NCBI GenBank assembly: GCA_964616275.1
Contig: CAZTUL010000090.1
Span: 1 to 7,625, forward strand
Direction: 5' to 3'
Source of the DNA: CAYZJV01 sp964616275
Lineage (GTDB): Bacteria > Spirochaetota > Spirochaetia > Sphaerochaetales > Sphaerochaetaceae
Length of the DNA: 7,625 nt
A model generated the notes under the pieces. It was not told the origin of the DNA. It made no database searches and saw only the letters and a program-made list of their open reading frames with translations. Made by a program: the position numbers and the translations under genes. This document shows positions 1-6,894 of the stretch, piece after piece. Position 1 is the first letter of the stretch; each line of letters begins with the position of its first letter.

Positions 1-1654
1 CGGCCCCAATCAACAGTTGAGTATCTGTGGAATACTGATTTGCATGCCAGCGGTTCACCAGATCTGTTCTAGCCCACACTTTTATATGTGTTTTCGGAAG
101 ATATAGGTATGCCGCTGGACTAAAAACCAAGGTATACGTAGGTATTCCTGTCGGAGAGAGGCGGTATAACTCTGATTTTCCAAGTATAACCTTCTGCACG
201 TTCTTTGTTGGATCATCATTTTCTGTCTGTAGCCCTCGCTCTCCTTTGATGGAGAACTGGATTTCACCTGATACTCCAAAGCCATTCTCGCTATCGAACG
301 AAAATCCGGTTGCGCCAATTATTGCGTCCGGACCGTTCGGGTATCCGAGGAACGCGGTACCTCCTCTTCCCAGTCGCATGGTTACTGCGTGGACAAGATC
401 CAAGTTATATTGTTTCTCAGGATCTCCTTCGCCATAATTATGGGTGCTGTCACCAGCACGAAGATAGACGTAGGGAGAAGTGTAGACACCTTCGATATAA
501 GCCTTGATTCTCCCCTTGTTTACAGAGCGGACATGATTGAACCCCACCAATGCCGCAAATGCATTCGGGGGGAGATCATCGTATGCATTCAGCTCCCCTT
601 TTGTCTGAAATTGATCAAGAAGAAATTGGATATTCATTGCCCAGCCTGGGGTTAGCGATGCATCCAACTCAAGGGTCATGGAATTATTCACCTCACCGAA
701 GTTCAGGTAATTGTGCAGGAACATGAGTGGATTGAACATGCGAAGGTCGGTTCGATCGGTGTAGAACATGGTCCCCTCGGTCAAGGAGAGTCTGATTTTG
801 GAAGTCAGATCAGCTTCAAGCCGATGGGCGATGTAGATGCGAGCGAGTGAGCCGTGAAACAAGCTTCGCCAAGGTGTTGAGTCTCTATTTGGATACACAG
901 CGTTTCCGGTTTCATCCAGTTCGTTCATGGGAATTGCTAGGAAGGTATACCGAAGCAACCTGTTTGAAGCGCTGGCATGCAGAAAGTCATGATACGGCAC
1001 ATGATCACCTACGGTCAGGTTTCCGGTATTTCCTCTTCCCCATCCGAGTGTGTCTCGGCCAAAAATAATTGAGGAACGGGTGCCCGAGAGACCCATGAAG
1101 GCTGTTCGAGGCATGCTGCTTTCCATCTGGGTTTCCGCAAAGCCATCCTGATACGGGAAGTTATAGTTGAATCCCTGGAACTCATCGGGGTTGAGGCGTC
1201 GTTTCATGTCATAGCTGAACACTCCGTAGATATGATCAGAGAGTATGGTATCTACTTCAATGGATATAAACGGGTTCCTTTGATTATACCGAATGATCCA
1301 ATCTTGTTCTCTCGCACTCGTATCAGTGTTGATGTAGACTTCGGGATTGATGCTCATTACTGCTTCAACCGGAATGTCTATGTATCGCTGGGTAAGCTGT
1401 CTTTCCAGTTGCTCAACCCGGCTTCTGGTCGCAGGCGAATCGACTGCCACTCGGAGCTGTTCAATATGTCTCATCACGTCGTGACCGGTAACTGGACCTG
1501 AGGATGTTATCGGGAGAATTCCAGCCTCGATACTGAGATCCAACAATTTCTCAAGCATCGGATCATCATTTCGGTAGATTCTGGCAAGCGGGTTCGCGAA
1601 AGCGATTGAACCGGCTAAGAGTATTATCAGGAAAAGATATCTTTTAGTATTCAC
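1..1654 (-). CDS. Wzi-like outer-membrane beta-barrel, capsule assembly type (3' end beyond window)
   Basis: Reading the minus strand from a GTG at 1654 gives 551 codons with no stop up to the left edge, so the gene is truncated only by the window. GGAGAG at 1661-1666 lies 6 nt before the GTG. Residues 1-20 form a signal peptide (basic NTKRY, hydrophobic core, A-F-A before N21). A helical segment at about 30-90 is followed by alternating polar/aromatic strands typical of a beta-barrel. The core GWGRGNTGNLTVGDH (204-218), then LLRYTFL (233-239) and FNPLMFLHNYL (307-317), matches the neighbouring paralogue and resembles the WG-x-G core of Wzi capsule-assembly proteins. Wzi proteins sit in the outer membrane and help anchor or organise surface polysaccharide; the role here is inferred. 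It starts 24 nt after the upstream paralogue, so the two are probably co-transcribed. The family call is from motif resemblance and is moderately sure; the reading frame is very sure. Confidence 0.8.
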   Translation of the reverse strand, partial: MNTKRYLFLIILLAGSIAFANPLARIYRNDDPMLEKLLDLSIEAGILPITSSGPVTGHDVMRHIEQLRVAVDSPATRSRVEQLERQLTQRYIDIPVEAVMSINPEVYINTDTSAREQDWIIRYNQRNPFISIEVDTILSDHIYGVFSYDMKRRLNPDEFQGFNYNFPYQDGFAETQMESSMPRTAFMGLSGTRSSIIFGRDTLGWGRGNTGNLTVGDHVPYHDFLHASASNRLLRYTFLAIPMNELDETGNAVYPNRDSTPWRSLFHGSLARIYIAHRLEADLTSKIRLSLTEGTMFYTDRTDLRMFNPLMFLHNYLNFGEVNNSMTLELDASLTPGWAMNIQFLLDQFQTKGELNAYDDLPPNAFAALVGFNHVRSVNKGRIKAYIEGVYTSPYVYLRAGDSTHNYGEGDPEKQYNLDLVHAVTMRLGRGGTAFLGYPNGPDAIIGATGFSFDSENGFGVSGEIQFSIKGERGLQTENDDPTKNVQKVILGKSELYRLSPTGIPTYTLVFSPAAYLYLPKTHIKVWARTDLVNRWHANQYSTDTQLLIGA

Positions 1655-1660
1655 GCTGCA

Positions 1661-1666
1661 CTCTCC
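1661..1666 (-). promoter_or_regulatory. Ribosome binding site of the truncated Wzi-like gene
   Basis: Minus-strand GGAGAG lies 6 nt before the GTG at 1654. No ATG sits nearby in frame. The earlier GTG inside GAGAGTGCAG reads into a stop after five codons, so the GTG at 1654 is preferred. Confidence 0.65.
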
Positions 1667-1678
1667 AGTCAGACAGGA

Positions 1679-3463
1679 TCAGTGGTAGATCATACACCCG
1701 ATTTGCACGACATGATCGAACGCTGGACTAGACCAAGGGGTATTCGGAATATGGTTGAAAGCAGTTGCGGTATCGAGACCCCGTTCGATTGACGAGCCAA
1801 ACCGATATGACCCATACATCGTGATCGGAAATGCTTCGAATTCCTTTGAGAGGCCTATCTCAATCGAGAGATTCTTCTCAAAGAGATGTCCCAAAAAGTC
1901 CTTGGGCGCGATGGATCCCATGTTCTTATAGTATTCGTTGACCGACATGTCTATTGCATAGCCATATTGGGCGCTTCGTCTTTGATACTGCAGAGTCAGA
2001 AACGTGTTGAGTGTGTTCGAGACTCCGATTCGTGTACTCACCAGCAATTCATCTGAGTTAGGGTGCAACGGGTAACCAAGAGAAAATCCCTTGTTCACAT
2101 AGGAGGTCTGGATAAGCTCTCCCTCCGTATCCGTTGAGAGTGGGTAGTGTGTATAGAAGAAAGGTTCCAGCTTTGTGTATTGGAATGAGATTTTGGAGAA
2201 TTGGCCTATTGGTAGGTCTATGTCTATACCACCTTGGATTCCCATGATGTTTCGGTAATTGGTGAAGAACTCGCTGGGCGAGATCTGATTCATCTCTGTT
2301 GTCGCAGCTCCGACGTAGAGTCGGAACAAGCCGGGCCATCTCCATTGGAGATCAATTCCTGCCAGCATGTTGTCCATATCGCCGAGGAGGCTCTGTTGCA
2401 ACATCAGAATGGTGAAGGGATTCAAGTACCCGATTTCAAACCGCTTAATCCAAACACATGACTCATAGATGCCGAATGTAATGTTCCACGGAAGATCGAC
2501 TTCGACTCGTTTGGCACTGAAATTATTGTTGAATTGGTTGTCGTGCAGGTCTTGTGCGAAGAACGAATCGTTTCCGATGATGCCGTTTTTTAGTGCGAAT
2601 CCTCCAAGAGAACCAGTCAGGAAGCTGTATCTCAGCCAATCAGCGAGTCTTACATGTCCTTCGATAGCTTCGAAGGGTGCCGCTTTACCTGCAAGCTGCA
2701 GTCCGTTGGTCCCAACGCCCCAATCACGCTTTACAGAACCCCACCGCATTTCGAACATGCCCTCGAGCAGGGCGAGACTGATCTCAGGGTAGAGATCGAA
2801 CCCCGCGAAAAACAGGGGAAAGGGGATACTATCCTTAGCACTTTTTCCGGTAAGGAAGTTCATGTAGAATCCCTCTCCAGGAATATAGAAGTCACTGTCT
2901 AAAAATGGTCTGCTATCGAGTTTGTCGAAGCGAAGACCGACATCCATATAAAACGACAGCATGTTCTTGATATCACTGCGGATATAGGGTCGAATCGCAA
3001 ACCGGTAGTCTCCTTCGTCCGGACTGTAGATCGAGATTGTGGCTTGTACTTCCGATTTTGCTCCTGCAGCCAGATAAATGTTTTGGTTCTCTGCAAATGT
3101 ATGATATGAGCCGCTGGATAGGAGGTCTCCGAAGGAAGAGGTGGTATATTTTTCACCAGCGAGACGATCAATCAAGTATACCACCTCCGCATGCTCTTTT
3201 TCCGGCAATGGCAACTCTTGCAATTGGCCAAGGAGTTGAAGTACCGTGGATGTGGTATAGGGTTTGACCGCAGGAAGCTTCGGGATCAATCCACGGATTT
3301 CTGCCGACTCAAGCACATCATACACACGGTGACCGAGTGGGATGGAGAGCTGGGATGTAGCCGAAAGGGGAGTGATCGATGAGAACAACAAGTAAGCTCC
3401 AAGAATCAACAAGAATATAAAACCTCGGAGGTTAAATTTTGATCTAGATGTTGTTCGTTTCAC
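1679..3463 (-). CDS. Wzi-like outer-membrane beta-barrel, capsule assembly type (complete)
   Basis: This gene encodes 594 residues from the GTG at 3463. An ATG six codons upstream (3481) has no Shine-Dalgarno. The GTG has AAAGGAG 6 nt ahead of it, so I chose the GTG. A basic N-terminus (KRTTSRSKF) and hydrophobic core (14-32) form a signal peptide, with likely cleavage near A35. A helical region follows (YDVLESAEIRGLIPKLP, 48-64, and about 70-102), then many amphipathic beta-strands to the C-terminus. The block DWGVGTNGLQLAGKAAPF (247-264) is the counterpart of the WG-x-G core of Wzi family proteins. LRYSFL (277-282) and YLNPFTILMLQQ (346-357) align with the downstream paralogue. The likely role is an outer-membrane protein involved in surface attachment or assembly of polysaccharide. 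It is the first visible gene of a two-gene unit and is divergent from the glycosyltransferase. A generic outer-membrane porin-like barrel is the alternative. Confidence 0.8.
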   Translation of the reverse strand: MKRTTSRSKFNLRGFIFLLILGAYLLFSSITPLSATSQLSIPLGHRVYDVLESAEIRGLIPKLPAVKPYTTSTVLQLLGQLQELPLPEKEHAEVVYLIDRLAGEKYTTSSFGDLLSSGSYHTFAENQNIYLAAGAKSEVQATISIYSPDEGDYRFAIRPYIRSDIKNMLSFYMDVGLRFDKLDSRPFLDSDFYIPGEGFYMNFLTGKSAKDSIPFPLFFAGFDLYPEISLALLEGMFEMRWGSVKRDWGVGTNGLQLAGKAAPFEAIEGHVRLADWLRYSFLTGSLGGFALKNGIIGNDSFFAQDLHDNQFNNNFSAKRVEVDLPWNITFGIYESCVWIKRFEIGYLNPFTILMLQQSLLGDMDNMLAGIDLQWRWPGLFRLYVGAATTEMNQISPSEFFTNYRNIMGIQGGIDIDLPIGQFSKISFQYTKLEPFFYTHYPLSTDTEGELIQTSYVNKGFSLGYPLHPNSDELLVSTRIGVSNTLNTFLTLQYQRRSAQYGYAIDMSVNEYYKNMGSIAPKDFLGHLFEKNLSIEIGLSKEFEAFPITMYGSYRFGSSIERGLDTATAFNHIPNTPWSSPAFDHVVQIGCMIYH

Positions 3464-3469
3464 CTGGTG

Positions 3470-3476
3470 CTCCTTT
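3470..3476 (-). promoter_or_regulatory. Ribosome binding site that fixes the GTG start of the complete Wzi-like gene
   Basis: Minus-strand AAAGGAG is followed by 6 nt (CACCAG) and then GTG at 3463. It lies inside the six extra codons of the ATG-initiated version, which argues that those codons are untranslated. Confidence 0.7.
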
Positions 3477-3586
3477 ATCATACAAGTTCTGATATAATTT
3501 TTTCAGCTGGATTCAATTTATTGCCTATCCGTGTGTTCAAAACGGACCGATCTGAACTATTGCTTGCGATGTACCGCCCGTATTCC

Positions 3587-3746
3587 AAGTACAACCATTT
3601 ATAGCAGTTCCCCATTGATATTTCAACAAGATTTTCCATCGTCGCGCTATTGTCCTAGATGCTTGCTGATGCTTCATCCGTGATAGGCATTTATTCATAC
3701 CGATGTTACAATAGGGGCACAGCTTGCGAAGGATATGGTTGTACTT
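3587..3746. repeat. 12-bp perfect inverted repeat flanking about 136 bp
   Basis: The left arm AAGTACAACCAT (3587-3598) and right arm ATGGTTGTACTT (3735-3746) are exact reverse complements. The spacing is too long for a simple hairpin terminator. It could be a paired regulatory site or the ends of a small decayed element. The role is unknown. Confidence 0.5.
3684..3712 (+). promoter_or_regulatory. Candidate sigma-70-type promoter for the glycosyltransferase gene
   Basis: TAGGCA (3684-3689, four of six matches to TTGACA) is followed by a 17-nt spacer and TACAAT (3707-3712, five of six matches to TATAAT). This would place the transcript start near 3719, about 60 nt before the GTG at 3778. It is a hand-picked match in AT-rich DNA and therefore tentative. 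Confidence 0.3.
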
Positions 3747-3767
3747 TCCAAGCAAAATTTTTGTAGC

Positions 3768-3771
3768 AGGA
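3768..3771 (+). promoter_or_regulatory. Ribosome binding site of the glycosyltransferase gene
   Basis: AGGA lies 6 nt before the GTG at 3778. A nearby ATG at 3771 is in another frame and stops after six codons, so the GTG is the credible start. Confidence 0.5.
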
Positions 3772-3777
3772 TGAGAA

Positions 3778-5388
3778 GTGAAAGCAGCTAGCCGTCAGAA
3801 GAAAACAATATCTGTATCGATTATAGTCCCAGTGTACAATATGCAACATTATCTGGAACGGTGTTTGGAATCTTTAGTACACCAAACATTGGACTCAATT
3901 GAGATAATCATTGTCAATGACGGTTCCATTGATGATTCACAACGCATTATTGATGTATATGCGAAGAATTATCCCAGAAAAGTTGTTAGTTATTACACAG
4001 AGAACGGGGGATTATCACGAGCAAGAAATTTCGGAGTCTCTCACGCAAGAGGAACATATATTGGCTTCGTCGATAGCGATGATTATGTTGATATCCATAT
4101 GTTTGAGGAGTTGTTCAAGAAAGGAGAAGCGATGAATGCGGACATTATCTGTTCTCCAATCACATTCGAGTATCATGATCATATTGTGAAGGAGTTTTTT
4201 CCAGATGTCTCAATATTTGGAGAAAACACGGTCGATAGTCCTGCGATTCTTGAATCTACGCGATCCTATGCTTGCTCAAAAATTTATAGAAAAAATTTTT
4301 GGGATGCGGAAAGAATTTCGTTCCCGGAGGGTATATGGTACGAGGACACAGCAACTATCTATCCAGCATTGGTCAAAGCTAAAAAGGTTGAAGCTGTGAA
4401 CTACCCTTTCTATCATTATGATAAAACTCGAGAAGGAGCTATCACGCAAACCGTGAGCCCTAAAGTATTTGACATATTTCAAGCTACGAGCATATTGATG
4501 GAAAGCGCTAAGCAGATGCGGCATATTGAAAAATTTATGGATGTTATCACCTCATTATGTGTGAAACATATTTTTATGCGCATCAAGTTGATAATGAAAT
4601 CAAATGACGAGAATTTAAAAAATGAATTCTTGGAGACATCGCTAATGTTCTTAACCACAAATGTTCCTGATTGGAAAAATTGCAGTTATATGAATAAAAT
4701 GCACTTGAGCAGGAGGTTGTATTATACTTTACCCATACTTAGGAAATCACTGAATAAGTTGCCTACAGAGGTAAGAGAAAAACTATTTTCATTCTCTAAA
4801 GCTTTGGCTATGCTCAGAAGACCTCTCCAGAATCGCCATAGTTATCCGAAGAGACCAGTCCCAACGAAAGAAGTTCGAGATTTCTTGTCCGAGGTAACCA
4901 ATGTATTTTTGATGCACCAGGTAACTATTTTTTACGATATCACGGATGGTAATTGGTTGGAGAGCTTGAATATACATTATGGTTCTGATTTCCAGATATC
5001 CATCGGGCTCCATGCCGACGGTTCCATGCATAGTGTTGCTCATATCATGGAGTCCCATGGCATGCGAATGACTCAGACGAAACAGATTCAGCATAAGAGT
5101 ATCTTGGAAAGGTACACATACATGGGAATTCAGTTTACGATACGGTATTATAGGGAGGAATATCTAGAACCGCATGAAGCCTCAAACAGATTTAAGCAAA
5201 TATTTGATGATTGTGGGATGATCGACATGCAGGGAATAACCGTGCCGATACTGCGAAGTAAAACCTGCTCATTACAACATCCTACCCATTTGAAAGAGCC
5301 GGATGACGATAGAAATGATTGTTTGAAAAAAATGAGCAGGAAAGAATTTTTAGTGCGAAAGGTATACTATAAGCATTATGTCTCATGA
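3778..5388 (+). CDS. Family 2 glycosyltransferase with a C-terminal degenerate LicD-like domain
   Basis: The protein has 536 residues from a GTG start. Residues 12-220 are a classic GT-A family 2 domain: IIVPVYN (15-21), VNDGS (46-50), RARNFG (81-86), the metal/nucleotide-sugar DSDD motif (99-102) and WYEDT (187-191), which holds the likely catalytic acid. It should transfer a sugar from a nucleotide donor onto a glycan intermediate at the cytoplasmic face of the inner membrane; donor and acceptor cannot be read. A helical linker (about 225-365) leads to a second domain (about 366-500). This aligns gap-free with the LicD protein at 6895-7608 around FYDI (385-388) and SDFQISI (403-409), and again at YMGIQFTIRYYRE (448-460). 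In it the LicD acids D88, D90 and D139 are replaced by Q406, S408 and T454. The gene is followed 199 nt later by the flippase on the same strand. The GT2 call is firm; the second domain is an inference from my own alignment. Confidence 0.88.
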   Translation: MKAASRQKKTISVSIIVPVYNMQHYLERCLESLVHQTLDSIEIIIVNDGSIDDSQRIIDVYAKNYPRKVVSYYTENGGLSRARNFGVSHARGTYIGFVDSDDYVDIHMFEELFKKGEAMNADIICSPITFEYHDHIVKEFFPDVSIFGENTVDSPAILESTRSYACSKIYRKNFWDAERISFPEGIWYEDTATIYPALVKAKKVEAVNYPFYHYDKTREGAITQTVSPKVFDIFQATSILMESAKQMRHIEKFMDVITSLCVKHIFMRIKLIMKSNDENLKNEFLETSLMFLTTNVPDWKNCSYMNKMHLSRRLYYTLPILRKSLNKLPTEVREKLFSFSKALAMLRRPLQNRHSYPKRPVPTKEVRDFLSEVTNVFLMHQVTIFYDITDGNWLESLNIHYGSDFQISIGLHADGSMHSVAHIMESHGMRMTQTKQIQHKSILERYTYMGIQFTIRYYREEYLEPHEASNRFKQIFDDCGMIDMQGITVPILRSKTCSLQHPTHLKEPDDDRNDCLKKMSRKEFLVRKVYYKHYVS

Positions 5389-5576
5389 ATAGACATCGAT
5401 TTTATAAATAGTAGGAGAAGGATACGCTTGTTCCGAATCAATGGAAACGGTTAAAGATCGAGAACAAATCGAATTCGACCGTTCTCCGATTGATTATTTC
5501 TGCATATCGGGGAAGAACAGTGATACAATTGCTGTGATCAAGATTACTCGTTTGAGTTCTGAAATTGGCGTTTACC

Positions 5577-5582
5577 AAGGAG
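5577..5582 (+). promoter_or_regulatory. Ribosome binding site that fixes the flippase start
   Basis: AAGGAG lies 5 nt before the ATG at 5588. The in-frame ATG at 5441 has no Shine-Dalgarno at usable distance: the purine-rich GGAGAAGGA at 5414-5422 ends 18 nt upstream. Confidence 0.65.
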
Positions 5583-5587
5583 TGTGT

Positions 5588-6853
5588 ATGCAAGCTTCCA
5601 ACAAGGTTCTTCTAAAAAATACGATCATGCTCTATGTGACCAAGGTGAGCGCATATGTTTTTCCTTTGATTACCTTTCCATATCTCACCCGCGTGCTCAT
5701 GCCGGAGAAATATGGAGTTGTGACATTTTCCAACGCATTCATGTCATATTTTATTCTTTTTGTTGACTTTGGATTTTTACTTTCCTCAACACGCGAGTGT
5801 GCGTTGCACCGAAATGATCCGAAGAAGCTCTCACAGATTGTCATGGCAACTATCCAAGGGAAATTGATCCTCTCGATAGTCGGCCTTGTGATATTGATGC
5901 CGTTGCTGTTTCTAGTTCCATCATTACAAGATAAAAGATTGTTCATCCTTCTGAGTTATCTTACGATTATTATAAAGATATTCATTCCTGACTACCTCTT
6001 CCGTGGACTTGAAAGAATGGAGATTGTGACGTATAGGACACTAGTCGGTCGTTCAATCTATACTATGCTTATATTTTTCTTGATTCGTTCTCCATCGGAT
6101 TTTTATTTCATTCCAATAATCTCTTCCATCGGAGAATGTGTTATCGTTTTTGCGACATGGATGAAACTCAGGAACATTGTTAGAATCGAATACATCTCGC
6201 TTCCCATAAAAGAGATATTCATTTCCATGCGGACCTCTTCGATTTATTTCCTTTCAAGGATAGCGTCAACAGTATATTCTTCATCAAACATCATTATCTT
6301 AGGGTTTTTGTATGATGATTCCAAAGTCGCATTATTCGGTGTTGCTCATTCCTTGATAAAGAATATTCGTGGGCTCTATGGTCCTATTGCAGACAGTCTG
6401 TACCCCTACATGATCAGTAAAAGAAATTATAGACTTATTTGGAGAATCATAGCTTTCACATTTCCCATGATAATGGTTGGAACAATAGTTCTGTTCTTAT
6501 TATCCGACAAAATTATCATATTGTTTGCCGGACCTAAATATGAAGAGGCTTCCAGTATTTTTCGTGCAATGCTGCCTTTGGTAGTGATTACCTTGCCACT
6601 TTATTTACTTGGATTTCCCATGTTAGGTGCCATGGGAAGAATCAAGGATGCAAATTTCTCTGTAATTTTTGGAGCACTGTTCTATGTAGTAGTTGTTACT
6701 GTCTTATTTTTAGTGAATAGGATAAATTTTATTTCGCTTGCCTACACTACTGGTGCAACAGAAAGTTTTATTTTGGTCTATCGATTTTTTTGTGTCCGAA
6801 GAGGTATTTCTGATCAACAGAGAAGAGTAGAAAGGATCAACTCTGATATATAA
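5588..6853 (+). CDS. Wzx-type polysaccharide flippase (RfbX / polysaccharide biosynthesis family)
   Basis: This encodes 421 residues from the ATG at 5588; most Wzx proteins are 400-480 long. The protein is very hydrophobic with roughly 12 membrane segments, for example about 14-33, 45-65, 93-111, 118-135, 172-190, 219-240, 288-306, 328-346, 357-377 and 380-400. Family hallmarks include the N-terminal KNTIMLYVTKVSAYVFPLIT (10-29), PEKYGVVTFSNA (39-50), the loop FRGLERMEIVTYR (138-150) and FAGPKYEEAS (313-322). Wzx proteins flip undecaprenyl-linked oligosaccharide units from the cytoplasmic to the periplasmic face of the inner membrane for O-antigen, capsule or exopolysaccharide assembly. The frame is open a further 49 codons upstream to an ATG at 5441. 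That extension is polar and lacks a ribosome site, whereas the family normally starts just before the first membrane helix. It lies downstream of the glycosyltransferase and converges with the LicD gene. Wzx proteins diverge too much to infer the glycan. Confidence 0.9.
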   Translation: MQASNKVLLKNTIMLYVTKVSAYVFPLITFPYLTRVLMPEKYGVVTFSNAFMSYFILFVDFGFLLSSTRECALHRNDPKKLSQIVMATIQGKLILSIVGLVILMPLLFLVPSLQDKRLFILLSYLTIIIKIFIPDYLFRGLERMEIVTYRTLVGRSIYTMLIFFLIRSPSDFYFIPIISSIGECVIVFATWMKLRNIVRIEYISLPIKEIFISMRTSSIYFLSRIASTVYSSSNIIILGFLYDDSKVALFGVAHSLIKNIRGLYGPIADSLYPYMISKRNYRLIWRIIAFTFPMIMVGTIVLFLLSDKIIILFAGPKYEEASSIFRAMLPLVVITLPLYLLGFPMLGAMGRIKDANFSVIFGALFYVVVVTVLFLVNRINFISLAYTTGATESFILVYRFFCVRRGISDQQRRVERINSDI

Positions 6854-6894
6854 TTTGAAAATACACGAGACTTTGCAAGATATATGCTGACTCT
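6854..6894. other. Convergent intergenic spacer between flippase and LicD gene
   Basis: The 41-nt AT-rich spacer between the two converging stop codons shows no clear GC-rich hairpin followed by a T run. Termination in either direction is therefore not explained by a visible intrinsic terminator. Confidence 0.5.

Larger units (their letters stand above)
3464..3777. other. Divergent intergenic region between the Wzi-like genes and the glycosyltransferase
   Basis: About 314 nt separate the divergent starts, and this region must carry promoters for both directions. It contains AAGTACAACCAT at 3587-3598 and its exact reverse complement at 3735-3746, plus a direct repeat GCTTGCGA at 3562-3569 and 3722-3729. 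A minus-strand open frame (3537-3755, TTG start, 72 codons) has CPYC and a further Cys but no convincing ribosome site, and I do not recognise it. For the minus-strand genes the best -10 candidate is TATATC (complement of 3491-3496), without a well-spaced -35. No tRNA, riboswitch or strong terminator was seen. Confidence 0.6.

Noticed and set aside
246..1501. Several plus-strand open frames of 60-90 codons across the left part
   Set aside because: They lie antisense to the Wzi-like gene, have no family resemblance or good ribosome sites, and are shadows of its codon pattern.
1..1654. The idea that this region is a pseudogene or frameshifted Wzi copy
   Set aside because: Manual translation of the minus strand from 1654 to 1 shows a single uninterrupted frame of 551 codons with consistent protein character.
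2234..3382. Plus-strand open frames opposite the complete Wzi-like gene
   Set aside because: They are antisense shadows; the minus-strand frame has the signal peptide, ribosome site and family motifs.
3493..3498. Perfect plus-strand TATAAT
   Set aside because: No -35-like hexamer sits 16-18 nt upstream, and it would give a leader of over 250 nt to the glycosyltransferase gene.
3571..3578. Minus-strand GGCGGTAC resembling the start of an ops/RfaH recruitment element
   Set aside because: Only the first seven bases match, the rest of the element (GCGTG) is absent, and nothing shows that an RfaH-type factor acts here.
4276..5094. Minus-strand open frames within the glycosyltransferase gene
   Set aside because: They are antisense to a confident GT2 coding region and lack start signals or recognisable domains.
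6854..6894. Possible bidirectional terminator between the converging genes
   Set aside because: I could not find complementary arms longer than about three bases; the GAGACT and GACTCT pieces do not pair.
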